Positions 38,547-47,166 of a stretch of DNA of 64,000 nt are shown piece after piece. The DNA is from Actinoallomurus soli (GTDB lineage Bacteria; Actinomycetota; Actinomycetes; Streptosporangiales; Streptosporangiaceae). The translations under genes were made by a program, and so were the position numbers. The notes below the pieces were generated by a model that was not told the origin of the DNA, did no database searches, and saw nothing but the letters and a program-made list of their open reading frames with translations. The stretch covers positions 310,001 to 374,000 of the forward strand of contig NZ_JAMXMV010000002.1 in the NCBI RefSeq assembly GCF_024055715.1, in the 5' to 3' direction. Every line of letters starts with the position of its first letter. The first letter of the stretch is position 1.

Positions 38547-39374
38547 TCATCCCAGAGTGTCGCCATAGCGCTGGTCGTGCTGTTTGCGGGGTGAGCAGAC
38601 GGACGCGGACGGGCAGGCGCAGCGGCCGCCGCCGTCGAGCCGTACGGCGACCGTGTCGGAGGGGACGTTGCGGCCGACGACCTGGCCGGGGCCGGACTCG
38701 GTCTGCACGCGCGCGCCGAGGCGGGGCATGCGCTGGTGCGCCTCGACGTACAGCGGGTGCTCGTACTTCAGGCAGCACATGAGCCGCCCGCAGGCGCCGG
38801 CGATGCGCAGCGGGTTGACCGGGAGGTCCTGCTCCTTGGCCATCCGCACCGAGACGGGCTCGAAGTCCTTGAGGAAGGTGGCGCAGCACAGGTCGCGGCC
38901 GCAGGGGCCGATGCCGCCCTGCAGGCGCGCCTCGTCGCGCGGGCCGACCTGGCGCAGCTCGACGCGGGCCTTCATCGCGCGGGCGAGGTCGCGGACGAGC
39001 GCGCGGAAGTCGACGCGGTGCGGCGCGGTGAAGTAGATCTTGTAGACGTTGTCCTGGTCGAGGTAGTCGACGCCGATGACCTTCATCGGGAGCTCGTGCT
39101 TGCGGATGAGCCGCTTGGCGATGGACCGCGACTCCGCGCGCCGTCGCCGGTTCGCCTCGTCGCGGGCGAGGTGCTCCTCGTCGGCGATGCCGGCGCAGAC
39201 CGGCAGGTCGACGTCTTCGGAGACGTACTGCGGGGCCCAGATGCACTCGGCGACCTCGGCGCCGGCGTCGGTGGGGACGAGCACCTTGTCGCCGACCTTC
39301 GGGGAGTACGGACCGGGGTCGAGGTAGTAGAGACGTCCGTACCGCGTGAAGCTGACGGCCATCATCATGCCCAT
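38547..39374 (-). CDS. ricT: PSP1/RicT-family protein
   Basis: A 275-residue cytosolic protein with the PSP1 C-terminal domain (EEHLARDEANRRRRAESRSI, PMKVIGVDYLDQDNVYKIYF, VDFRALVRDLARAMKARVEL) and the two cysteine clusters GGIGPCGRDLCCATFLKDF and AGACGRLMCCLKYEH. In Bacillus RicT (YaaT) works with RicA/RicF, with Fe-S clusters, in RNA maturation; in actinobacteria the gene typically lies near holB, as here. ATG 39,374 has GGAG upstream; an in-frame extension to 39,743 overlaps the next gene and has no conserved sequence. A Crp-like site lies 66-81 bases upstream. Confidence 0.9.
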   Translation of the reverse strand: MGMMMAVSFTRYGRLYYLDPGPYSPKVGDKVLVPTDAGAEVAECIWAPQYVSEDVDLPVCAGIADEEHLARDEANRRRRAESRSIAKRLIRKHELPMKVIGVDYLDQDNVYKIYFTAPHRVDFRALVRDLARAMKARVELRQVGPRDEARLQGGIGPCGRDLCCATFLKDFEPVSVRMAKEQDLPVNPLRIAGACGRLMCCLKYEHPLYVEAHQRMPRLGARVQTESGPGQVVGRNVPSDTVAVRLDGGGRCACPSASVCSPRKQHDQRYGDTLG

Positions 39375-39439
39375 GACTCGCTCCGTCCGCCGGGGGGTCG
39401 ACCTGCCCGTCAGCCTACGCGCAACCGGTATCGCTCCGT

Positions 39440-39455
39440 CGTGAGGGAGATCACA
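39440..39455. promoter_or_regulatory. Crp-like site upstream of ricT
   Basis: CGTGAGGGAGATCACA has one mismatch to TGTGA-N6-TCACA. It lies 66-81 bases before the ricT ATG, nearly the same spacing as the perfect site before the lectin gene. Confidence 0.4.
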
Positions 39456-39460
39456 ATCGT

Positions 39461-40318
39461 TCAGGCGGACAGTACGGAGCGCGCCGCCGCGAGGGCCTGG
39501 CCCCGGTACGAGCGGCCGAACAGGACGACGTGGACGAGCAGCGGATGCAGCTGGTGCAGCGGCACGCGCGCCCGCCAGCCGTCCGTGAGCGGGGCCGCCT
39601 CGTCGTACGCGGCGAGGATCCGCTCGAGCCCCGGCGCGCCGAACAGCGCCAGCATCGCCAGGTCGGTCTCGCGGTGCCCGGCGTGCGCGGCCGGGTCGAC
39701 GAGCCAGGCCCGGTCGCGGCCCCACAGGACGTTGCCGGACCACAGGTCGCCGTGGATCCGCGCGGGCGGCTCGGCGGGGCCGACGGCGTCCGGTATCCGG
39801 GCGGCGGCGCGCTCGATCTCGGCCGCGTCACCGGCCGACAGCGCGCCGCGGTCCACCGCCATCCGGACGTACGGCAGGACGCGGCGTTCGGCGTACCACT
39901 CCGGCCAGGAGGGGCCGGTGGCGTTGTCCAGCGGCAGCTCGGCGATGTAGCCGCGCCACGGCGCGCCGTACGACTCGGCGCCCGCGCCGTGGAGGGCGGC
40001 CAGCTCCCGCCCGAACCGCTCGGCCGCCTCCGGCGTCGGCGCGGCCGTGTCGATCCAGGGCAGGACGAGGGTCGTCTCGTCGGCGTCGAGGACCTCGGGG
40101 ACGGGGCCCGGCGCGTCGTCGCCGGCGACCCGCCGCCAGCCCTCCCCCAGCCAGCGCAGCCCCGCCGCCTCGGCCGCGAACAGCCCGTCGATGCGCCGCC
40201 GGGCCTCCTTCACGAAGACCCGGCGTCCGTCGGTGAGGGTGGCCCGCCGCAGCGACCACTCGTGGCTCGTCCCGAGGTCGGTGACCTCGGCGACGGGGGT
40301 GCCGAGGAGCCGGTCCAT
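39461..40318 (-). CDS. fructosamine/ketosamine-3-kinase family protein
   Basis: A 285-residue aminoglycoside-phosphotransferase-fold kinase. The nucleotide-binding Lys is in RVFVKEARR, the ELAALHGAGAESYG segment follows, then the catalytic loop RIHGDLWSGNVLWG and the metal-binding WLVDPAAHAGHRETDLAML. DPAxxxGHRExDLAM is diagnostic of fructosamine-3-kinases, which phosphorylate glycated amines so that they decay (protein deglycation). It starts two bases after the stop of the LMW phosphatase gene on the same strand, so the two form an operon. Confidence 0.9.
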   Translation of the reverse strand: MDRLLGTPVAEVTDLGTSHEWSLRRATLTDGRRVFVKEARRRIDGLFAAEAAGLRWLGEGWRRVAGDDAPGPVPEVLDADETTLVLPWIDTAAPTPEAAERFGRELAALHGAGAESYGAPWRGYIAELPLDNATGPSWPEWYAERRVLPYVRMAVDRGALSAGDAAEIERAAARIPDAVGPAEPPARIHGDLWSGNVLWGRDRAWLVDPAAHAGHRETDLAMLALFGAPGLERILAAYDEAAPLTDGWRARVPLHQLHPLLVHVVLFGRSYRGQALAAARSVLSA

Positions 40319-40319
40319 G

Positions 40320-40799
40320 TCAGCCGGCGTCCTTGAGCCGCCCGCGTACGTGGTCGAGCAGGCCCGGGACGGCCGCCTCGATCTGCTCGCGGACCTCCTC
40401 GAAGGCGGAGTTGCGGCTGTAGTACGGGTCGGCGACGTCCAGGTGCCGCGCGTCCGGATCGAACTCGCGCAGCAGCCGGATCTTGCCTGTGGCCTCCTCG
40501 TCCGGCGCGAGGTACCGCAGGTCGCTCTGGTGCCCCTGGTCCAGCGCGATGATCAGGTCGTACCGGTCGAACCAGGCGGCCTCGAACTGCCGTGCCCGGT
40601 GGGCGGAGGTGTACCCGGCGCGGCGCAGCGTGGCGACCGCGCGCTCGTCGGCGGGGTCGCCGACGTGCCAGTGCCCCGTGCCGGAGCTGTCGACCTCGAC
40701 GTCGAGGCCCTCCTCTTCGACGTGGCGGCGGAAGATGTGCTCGGCCATCGGGGAGCGGCAGATGTTGCCCGTGCAGACGAACGTGACGCGGTACGGCAT
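40320..40799 (-). CDS. low-molecular-weight protein tyrosine phosphatase
   Basis: A 159-residue LMW-PTP: P-loop VCTGNICRSPMAE (nucleophile Cys9, Arg15) at the N-terminus and the general-acid Asp in VADPYYSRNSAF. Length is typical. It dephosphorylates phosphotyrosine proteins or small phosphate esters; the partner is unknown. It may use a substrate related to the fructosamine kinase, since the genes are two bases apart. It is divergent from the PQQ-like propeller gene. Confidence 0.92.
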   Translation of the reverse strand: MPYRVTFVCTGNICRSPMAEHIFRRHVEEEGLDVEVDSSGTGHWHVGDPADERAVATLRRAGYTSAHRARQFEAAWFDRYDLIIALDQGHQSDLRYLAPDEEATGKIRLLREFDPDARHLDVADPYYSRNSAFEEVREQIEAAVPGLLDHVRGRLKDAG

Positions 40800-40965
40800 G
40801 CGGAAAGACTATTCAGCGCCCGCCGATTCGGCATCCACAGCTTGTGGACGAGCCCTCCGATCGCGGCAACCGAAAACGCGCTTCGGGAGTCTCAGGTTCA
40901 GCGCTTCGGCTGCTGTCGGACCGGCCGTTCCATCCCAGCCGCGAGCGGAGAAGGGAAACGCTGGG

Positions 40966-42483
40966 ATGTCCGTGGACATGGGATTCCAGATCGTGCCGCC
41001 GCCGGAGCCGGCGAAGAAGCCCCGCAGGAGCATCACCCCGATCGTCATCGGCGTCATCGGCGCCGTCCTGGTGGGGATGGTGCTCACCCTCCTCGTGTCG
41101 AGCTTCTGGACCCTGGCGGTCGAGGCCGGCGGGTCGTGCGGAACGAGCAGCGAGGGGATCTCACACGGGCCGTGCCCCCGCGGCACGGCCTGGATGCTGC
41201 CGGTCTCGATCATTTCGCTGTTCGTCGTGGTGCCGGCCGCGCTGCTCGGGCTGGCGAAGATCGGGTCCCGCCGGGTCGGCTGTCTCGGCGCCGTCGTCCT
41301 CGCCCTGGTGGGGATCTTTCCGGGGCTGGCCGTCTTCCGCTGGTCGCACGGCAGGACGCTCGCCGCGGTGTGGCAGGCGCCGCCCGACCGGCCGGCCACG
41401 GTCGAGGGCCTCGGCGGCTGGCTCTCCGGAACGACGGTGGTCCGCGCCCGCTTCGACCGCCTCGTCGGCTACGACGTCGCCACCGGCGCCGTCCGCTGGA
41501 CGTACACGGTGCCCGGACGCGACGTCCTGTGCGCGATGAGCCGTACGGCCGCCGACGGCATCGGCCTGATCGCGCACGGCGCCGAGACACAGCCGTGTGA
41601 CCGGGTCACGGCCGTCGACCTGACCACCGGCCGCGTCCTGTGGGAGCACGCCGTGCCCGCCGCCGGCATCGCGTCGTCGGTCAGCGCGGACGTCATCGCG
41701 GTCACGGACGGCATGGCGGTGATCCAGACCCCGCAGGTGCTCATGGCCGTACGGCTGCGCGAGGGCACGCCCCTCTGGCAGGACAGGGCGGCCGACCGGT
41801 GCCGCCTGGCGACCGTCGCCGCCGGGCACGACCAGGTCCTGACCACGGTGTCGTGCTTCCAGCAGGTGCCCCGGATCCGGGCCCTGGACGCCGCGACCGG
41901 GCACGTCCGGTGGACGACCAAGGCCCCGATCCAGAGCGACGCCGCCAACATCCGGCCGCTGTCGGCGGACCCCGCGGTCCTCTGGATCCAGGAGGGCGGG
42001 CAGCGCGGCGTCAACGTCGTGGCCTCCTTCGACGAGACCGGCCGGGCGCAGGCGACGATCCCGGTCGACGACGGACAGCGGCGGCTGGACCTCGGCGACC
42101 ACACGTTCCGCGCGACGCCCGCCCGCAACATCGTCCTGCGGGACGGCCTTCTCGTCGCCAAGGCGCAGCTGCCCGGCGGCAGGTACCGCGTGGTCGGCTA
42201 CGGCCTGGCCGACGGCCGGCCGCGCTGGTCGACCAAGGTCGGCGACTTCGCCGCGATGCAGGCCGAGCCCGGTCGCGTCCACCTCCTCGGCGACGCCACC
42301 TGGCACCCCGGTCTGTGGGCGCTGTCCCTGCGTGACGGGAAGCTGAGCTACGTCGGCCTCCCCCGCATCGCGGACCCCGACGACGACCCGCTCTTCTACT
42401 CCACCGGGAACCGCTACGTCGTCCTCGCCGAGCGGGCGACCAATCCGGGCGACGCCCCGGTCGCCGTCTTCCGCGCCCGCTGA
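40966..42483 (+). CDS. membrane-anchored PQQ-like beta-propeller protein
   Basis: A 505-residue protein. A short cytosolic N-terminus is followed by three or four hydrophobic helices (SITPIVIGVIGAVLVGMVLT, SIISLFVVVPAALLGLAKIG, LGAVVLALVGIFPGLAVFRW). An extracytoplasmic propeller of PQQ-like repeats then runs from about residue 150 (YDVATGAVRWTYTVPG, VDLTTGRVLWEHAV, LDAATGHVRWTTKAP, YGLADGRPRWSTKV). No enzyme active site is evident, so it is probably a surface or envelope scaffold. ATG 40,966 follows GGAGAAGGGAAACG. Confidence 0.8.
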   Translation: MSVDMGFQIVPPPEPAKKPRRSITPIVIGVIGAVLVGMVLTLLVSSFWTLAVEAGGSCGTSSEGISHGPCPRGTAWMLPVSIISLFVVVPAALLGLAKIGSRRVGCLGAVVLALVGIFPGLAVFRWSHGRTLAAVWQAPPDRPATVEGLGGWLSGTTVVRARFDRLVGYDVATGAVRWTYTVPGRDVLCAMSRTAADGIGLIAHGAETQPCDRVTAVDLTTGRVLWEHAVPAAGIASSVSADVIAVTDGMAVIQTPQVLMAVRLREGTPLWQDRAADRCRLATVAAGHDQVLTTVSCFQQVPRIRALDAATGHVRWTTKAPIQSDAANIRPLSADPAVLWIQEGGQRGVNVVASFDETGRAQATIPVDDGQRRLDLGDHTFRATPARNIVLRDGLLVAKAQLPGGRYRVVGYGLADGRPRWSTKVGDFAAMQAEPGRVHLLGDATWHPGLWALSLRDGKLSYVGLPRIADPDDDPLFYSTGNRYVVLAERATNPGDAPVAVFRAR

Positions 42484-42613
42484 CGCGGCCTTGGACGATC
42501 ACGGCCCCCCACGCCGCGGGTGGGCCGTGCTCATCCGCCGGCCGTGCTCATCCGCCGCTCGTGCTCGACCACCGGGCGGGGCGCGGTTTTGCGGAAGGAA
42601 CGCCGGGAATGTA

Positions 42614-42630
42614 CTTTCCAAAATGGAAAG
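42614..42630. promoter_or_regulatory. inverted repeat before small membrane protein / winged-helix operon
   Basis: CTTTCCA-AAA-TGGAAAG is a perfect 7+7 inverted repeat in an otherwise GC-rich gap, 28-44 bases before the GTG. It is a likely binding site for the winged-helix protein encoded second in the operon. Confidence 0.6.
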
Positions 42631-42657
42631 AGGATTCCAGACGGAAGGAGAGTCGTC

Positions 42658-43125
42658 GTGAACGCTACGCCGCAGGATCTGGAGCAGCTTCGTCGACAGC
42701 GCGCCACGCTGGCCGAGCGGATCCGGCTGCCCTGGTGGTACCTGACAGTGGCCGCGGTGATGATGGCGACGGTGATGACCGCCCCGTTCCTCTCGGAGTA
42801 CTTCTCGCCGGTGGTGAGTGAGTGGGCGGCGCTCGTACCCCTGCTGGTGATGATCGGCCTTGATCGGCTCTGGTCTCGCACGACCGGCGTGAAACTCCCC
42901 CGCCGGATGACACGGAGCTACCCGTCGGTCCGGCCGATCCGATGGGTTACGCTCGCCGTGGCGATCGTCGGGTACGTCACGGAGCGCCTGCTCCTCGCTC
43001 ATGGTCAGACGGCGCTCGCGGTCGTCGTGGTCGTCATCATGGCGGCCGTAACCGTGGGCCTCCTCGTACGCCGGACCGCCGCGGTCCGGAAGGACATCAC
43101 CGAAGGGCGGGCGACCTCACGATGA
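42658..43125 (+). CDS. 155-residue membrane protein
   Basis: A protein with a short helical start (LEQLRRQRATLAERIRLPWW) and four hydrophobic helices in two pairs (about residues 24-46, 58-72, 98-116, 118-138). No family is recognised with certainty; similar genes in actinomycetes are paired with a small winged-helix regulator. The GTG at 42,658 has GGAAGGAG upstream. Its stop overlaps the ATG of that regulator. Function unknown. Confidence 0.7.
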   Translation: MNATPQDLEQLRRQRATLAERIRLPWWYLTVAAVMMATVMTAPFLSEYFSPVVSEWAALVPLLVMIGLDRLWSRTTGVKLPRRMTRSYPSVRPIRWVTLAVAIVGYVTERLLLAHGQTALAVVVVVIMAAVTVGLLVRRTAAVRKDITEGRATSR

Positions 43126-43457
43126 ACCGCCCCGAGGGTCGCGGACGGCCGGACGAGCTCATTCATCCCATGACCCGGTTGTCGATCTGCGGAGTGCTCG
43201 CGGCCGGCGCGGAGTGGGTGGAGTTCGCGGTCGTTCGCGACACCGTGGGGATCAGTGATTCGGTCTTGTCGAAACACTCCCGCGTGCTTGAGGACGCCGG
43301 CTACCTGGAGGTGCGCAAGGGCGCGGTCGGGCGCCGCCCACGCACGTGGTTCCGGCTCACGCCCAAGGGCCGTACCGCCTTCACCGATCACCTCACCTGG
43401 CTGCAGAACCTCGCCCAGGCACCCGACCGGCCCGCCCCCGCCCCACAGGACGCGTAG
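43122..43457 (+). CDS. winged-helix transcriptional regulator (MarR-like, HTH_27 type)
   Basis: A 111-residue protein: LIHPMTRLSICGVLAAGAEW, VEFAVVRDTVGISDSVLSKH, SRVLEDAGYLEVRKGAVGRR and TWFRLTPKGRTAFTDHL form the winged helix typical of small regulators of this class. It overlaps the membrane-protein gene by four bases. The inverted repeat upstream of the operon is the probable operator. Confidence 0.85.
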   Translation: MNRPEGRGRPDELIHPMTRLSICGVLAAGAEWVEFAVVRDTVGISDSVLSKHSRVLEDAGYLEVRKGAVGRRPRTWFRLTPKGRTAFTDHLTWLQNLAQAPDRPAPAPQDA

Positions 43458-43526
43458 CCACGGCGCGGGCGAGGCCACCACGCCGACGGCGACGTGGACC
43501 GAGACGGCGGTGTGGACCGACCGGAC

Positions 43527-43589
43527 GGCGTCGTAGAACGGACGGCGACGTGGATCGGGACGGCGTCGTAGAACGGACGGCGACGTGAA
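43527..43589. repeat. short direct repeats
   Basis: GTCGTAGAACGGACGGCGAC occurs at about 43,528 and again at about 43,568, and GACGGCG units recur several times in the 171-base gap before the holB 3' end. Probably a local slippage repeat; no structure was identified. Confidence 0.5.
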
Positions 43590-43628
43590 CCGGACGGCGG
43601 CGATCGGCTCGCGCCGAGGGCGGCGGGG

Positions 43629-44783
43629 TCAGCCGGTGCGCAGGGCCATCGCCATGGCCTCGACCGCAAGCTGGGGATTGACGTTCGCCTCCAGGCGCTC
43701 CCGGCAGACCATGATGGCCTCGAGGCGGCGGAGCGTGGCCTCCGGCGGCCCGGACACCGACCGCAGCTCCCGGGCCCGGTCGGCGTTGACCAGCTCGACT
43801 CCGGCGCCGAGCTGGACGACGAGCAGGTCACGGTAGTACGAGGCCAGGTCGAGGAGCGCGCGATCGAGCGCGTCGCGCTTCATCCGGGTCGTTCGTGACT
43901 TCTGCCGGTCCTCCAGCTCCTTCAGGGCTCCCGCCGTGCCGCGCGGCATGCGGCCCTTGGCGCTCTCGCCGAGCGCCTGGCGCAGCGCCGCGGTCTCCTC
44001 CGCGTCGAGGCTCGCGCCGAGCTCCTTGGCCTCGGCCTCCGCGGCCTTCACGAGCGCCTCGGCGGCCTCGACGGCGGGCCCGACCCCGTTCAGCCGGCCC
44101 GGAATCGCCAGCACCTCGGCCCGGCGACGGCGCGCCTGCTCGTCGGTGGCCAGGCGCTTCGCCCGCCCGACATGGCCCTGCGCGGCCCGGGCCGCCACGG
44201 CGGCGACGTCCGGGTCGATCCCGTCCCGGAGCACGAGGACGTCGGCGACCGCCCGCGCGGGCGGCGTCCGCAGTGTCACGAGCCGGCAGCGGGACCGGAT
44301 CGTCACGACCAGGTCGTCCGGCGACGGCGCGCACAGCAGCCAGACCGTACGGGCCGGGGGCTCCTCGATGGCCTTGAGCAGGGCGTTCGCGGCCTGCTCG
44401 GTGGACCGGTCGGCGTCCTCGAACAGCACGATCCGCCACCGCCCGCCGGTCGGCGAGGAGGCGGCCCGCAGCACCAGCGCGCGGGTCTCCCGGACGCCGT
44501 ACGAGAGGCCGGCGGGACGGACGACCTCGACGTCGGCGTGGCTGCCGGACAGCACCTGGTGGCAGGACGCGCAGTGCCCGCACCCCTGGTCGGGGCACAG
44601 CAGCGCGGCGGCGAACGCCCGGGCGGCCGTCGAACGGCCCGATCCGGGCGGTCCCGTGAACAGCCACGCGTGCGTCATGCCGCCACCGCCCGTACCGGCC
44701 AGGGCCCGGGCTCCGGCGGCCGCGGCGGAGCGCAGCTGCTCGATGACGGGCTCCTGCCCGACCAGGTCGTCGTACACCGTCAC
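43629..44783 (-). CDS. holB: DNA polymerase III subunit delta'
   Basis: A 384-residue AAA+ clamp-loader subunit. TGPPGSGRSTAARAFAAALL carries the modified P-loop (Arg in place of Lys). The zinc module CPDQGCGHCASCHQ follows, then FEDADRSTEQAANALLKAIE and EEPPARTVWLLCAPSPDDLV with the SRC box IRSRCRLVTL. The C-terminal collar domain contains the helical AEAEAKELGASLDAEETAAL. It is downstream of tmk on the same strand after a 338-base gap, the actinobacterial order topA-tmk-holB. Confidence 0.93.
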   Translation of the reverse strand: MTVYDDLVGQEPVIEQLRSAAAAGARALAGTGGGGMTHAWLFTGPPGSGRSTAARAFAAALLCPDQGCGHCASCHQVLSGSHADVEVVRPAGLSYGVRETRALVLRAASSPTGGRWRIVLFEDADRSTEQAANALLKAIEEPPARTVWLLCAPSPDDLVVTIRSRCRLVTLRTPPARAVADVLVLRDGIDPDVAAVAARAAQGHVGRAKRLATDEQARRRRAEVLAIPGRLNGVGPAVEAAEALVKAAEAEAKELGASLDAEETAALRQALGESAKGRMPRGTAGALKELEDRQKSRTTRMKRDALDRALLDLASYYRDLLVVQLGAGVELVNADRARELRSVSGPPEATLRRLEAIMVCRERLEANVNPQLAVEAMAMALRTG

Positions 44784-45121
44784 GCGTCGATCTCCTCCAG
44801 CCCCATGGCGCCTTCGATGCTATGGCCTGACGCGAGCATCCGCCGCCCGAGCCGGCGACTCGGTGACGTGAGGAGGACCGTTCCTCCGCCGTGCCGCCAC
44901 CGTGGTCACCTGACCGCCGCCGTGGTCACCTTGCCGCCGCGTTGACCGACGGATGACCGGTTCGCCCGGACCGCGGCGTCACCATCGACGTCACGGTGGC
45001 CGGTCCCTCCGGCCCGGCCGCCTCCCGCCGGGGCCCCGCCGCGACGCGGCCGGGCACCGTCCTGCGGCCGGTCCGCTGCTGCGGGCTCGGGTACCGCGCG
45101 GGGCGACGCAGGACGGAGGGG
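44784..45121. other. 338-base gap between tmk and holB
   Basis: The gap is GC-rich with no coding frame I can defend. It has many CCGCCG and GTGGTCACC-type short repeats (CCGTGGTCACCTGACCGCCGC near 44,901). It probably holds the holB promoter. Confidence 0.5.
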
Positions 45122-47140
45122 TCAGTCGGTGATGACCGGCATCGTGCTCGTGACGGCCTCGGCGGTGGCCGGGACGGGGTCCGGCAGGATGGCGCGGACC
45201 CGGTCGCGGATCTGCCGGGTGATGTCCTCCTGCGGCTGCGCGGCGTCGATCACGAGGTAGCGGTGCGGTTCGGCCTCGGCGAGGGCGCGGAAGCCGCGGC
45301 GTACGCGCTCGTGGAACTCCCGGGGCTCGGACTCGATCCGGTCGGCCGGGGAGGCGAAGCGGTTCAGTCCGACCTCGGACGGCACGTCCAGGACGATGGT
45401 CAGGTCGGGGGTGAGCCCGCCGGTGGCCCAGCGGTTCACCTCGGCGATGTCCTTGACCTTCAGCTCGCGTCCGGCGCCCTGGTAGGCGAGGGAGGAGTCG
45501 ACGTACCGGTCGGTGACGACGATCGCGCCGCGTTCCAGCGCCGGCCGGATGACCTCGGCGACGTGCTGCGCGCGGTCCGCGGCGTACAGCATCGTCTCGG
45601 CGCGGGCGGACAGGCCGGAGGTCTCCTTGTCGAGCAGCAGCGCGCGCAGCCGCATGCCGATCTTCGTGGAGCCGGGCTCGCGGGTCGTGACGACGTCGAA
45701 GCCCTGGTCGCGGAGCCAGATCGCCAGGAGCCGGGCCTGCGTGGTCTTCCCGGCGCCCTCCCCGCCCTCGAACGCGAGGAACACACCGCGCTCCCCGTGC
45801 CCCGGCTCCTCGGGGACGTACTCCTCGCCGCGCAGCGCCGCCATCAGGTCCCGCGACAGCGGGATGCCCTTGCGGTCGTCCATCTGCCGGTAGGCGAGGA
45901 GGCCCACGATGACGGCGACCACGGCGCCGAGCAGCAGCACGGCGTTCGGGCCGTCGAAGTGGTAGACGGCGTCCGCGACCTTGATCCGGTGCTCGCCGAC
46001 CGCGCCCGCGATGAACGGCACCGCGGCGACCGTGAGCAGCAGCACGACCCGTACCAGCGACTGCAGGAACGCCCACGTACGGCCGCGCAGGCTGTCCTCG
46101 ACCTCCAGGCCGACCAGCGTGTAGCCGACCACCCAGGCGATGCCGGCGCCCGCCCCGAGCAGCGCGGTCAGCAGCGCCACGATGACGAGGTTCTCGATGA
46201 CGGCGATCAGCACGAGGGCGACACCGGCCCCGATGATCGCCAGGCCGAACAGCCGGCGGCGGCTGAAGTCCTTCAGGATGCGGGGGGCCAGGAACATCCC
46301 GACCGCCATGCCCACGAACACCATGCCGAAGACGACACCGTACGCGGCGTCGCCTCCGCCCAGGGCCTTGACGTAGACCTTGGCGATGCCGATCACGGCG
46401 CCGCCCGCGGCGAACGCGCCGACGATCCCGACCGTCAGGCCGCGCACCATCGGCGTCGAGCCGACGAACCGCCAGCCGGCGACGATCTGCTTGAGGACCG
46501 ACGGGACCGAGACCTTGCCGTCCTGCCGGGGGATCTCGCGCAGCGAGAAGATCGTGACCGCGGAGACCAGGAACGTCACCGCGTTGATGTACAGCGCGAG
46601 GTTCGCCTGCTGCCGGTGCGTCGAGAAGACCACCCCGGAGATCAGCGCCAGCACCGAGAACGTCGCCGCCGCCACCGGCGCCGAGCCGTACGTCGAGATG
46701 AGGCTGATCTGGTTGGCCCGCTCCAGCCGGTCCTTGGGCACCAGGTTCGGGACCGTGGCCTCCTTGGCCGGGATCCAGAACAACGTCACGACCTCGACCA
46801 GGAAGGTCGCGACGTACAGCCAGTCGAGCCGGCCGACGATCGGGATCGACAGGAACAGGCTGAACCGCAGGATGTCCGCGATCACCATCGTGGTGCGGCG
46901 GTCGAAGCGGTCGGCCACCGCCCCGGCCAGCGGCCCGAAGACCAGCGCCGGCAGCAGTTTGACGACGAGGACGCCGCCGATCGCGTAGTTCTCCGCCGAC
47001 CCCTTGGTCAGCGAGCCGGCCAGCGCGGTCAGCGCCAGAATGCTGAGCCAATCGCCGAAACTCGACAACGACAGGGCGATCCAGAGCCGACGGAACGGCT
47101 TGATCGACAGCACGCCGGAAGAGCTGCCCGTTCTGGTCAT
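45122..47140 (-). CDS. tmk: MFS-type membrane protein fused to dTMP kinase
   Basis: A 672-residue fusion. Residues of about 1-430 are an MFS_3-like twelve-helix transporter region (SLSSFGDWLSILALTALAGS, LLPALVFGPLAGAVADRFDR, NVAAATFS-type helices). Residues of about 450-650 are thymidylate kinase: P-loop FEGGEGAGKTTQARLLA, TTREPGSTKIG, the lid/DR motif VTDRYVDSSLAYQGAGRELK and LTIVLDVPSEVGLNRF. It makes dTDP from dTMP. The fusion is known in actinobacteria, where it is tied to holB and topA. The membrane part's substrate is unknown. It is 26 bases downstream of topA. Confidence 0.93.
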   Translation of the reverse strand: MTRTGSSSGVLSIKPFRRLWIALSLSSFGDWLSILALTALAGSLTKGSAENYAIGGVLVVKLLPALVFGPLAGAVADRFDRRTTMVIADILRFSLFLSIPIVGRLDWLYVATFLVEVVTLFWIPAKEATVPNLVPKDRLERANQISLISTYGSAPVAAATFSVLALISGVVFSTHRQQANLALYINAVTFLVSAVTIFSLREIPRQDGKVSVPSVLKQIVAGWRFVGSTPMVRGLTVGIVGAFAAGGAVIGIAKVYVKALGGGDAAYGVVFGMVFVGMAVGMFLAPRILKDFSRRRLFGLAIIGAGVALVLIAVIENLVIVALLTALLGAGAGIAWVVGYTLVGLEVEDSLRGRTWAFLQSLVRVVLLLTVAAVPFIAGAVGEHRIKVADAVYHFDGPNAVLLLGAVVAVIVGLLAYRQMDDRKGIPLSRDLMAALRGEEYVPEEPGHGERGVFLAFEGGEGAGKTTQARLLAIWLRDQGFDVVTTREPGSTKIGMRLRALLLDKETSGLSARAETMLYAADRAQHVAEVIRPALERGAIVVTDRYVDSSLAYQGAGRELKVKDIAEVNRWATGGLTPDLTIVLDVPSEVGLNRFASPADRIESEPREFHERVRRGFRALAEAEPHRYLVIDAAQPQEDITRQIRDRVRAILPDPVPATAEAVTSTMPVITD

Positions 47141-47166
47141 TGTGTCAGCGTATCCACCTGAGAGCG

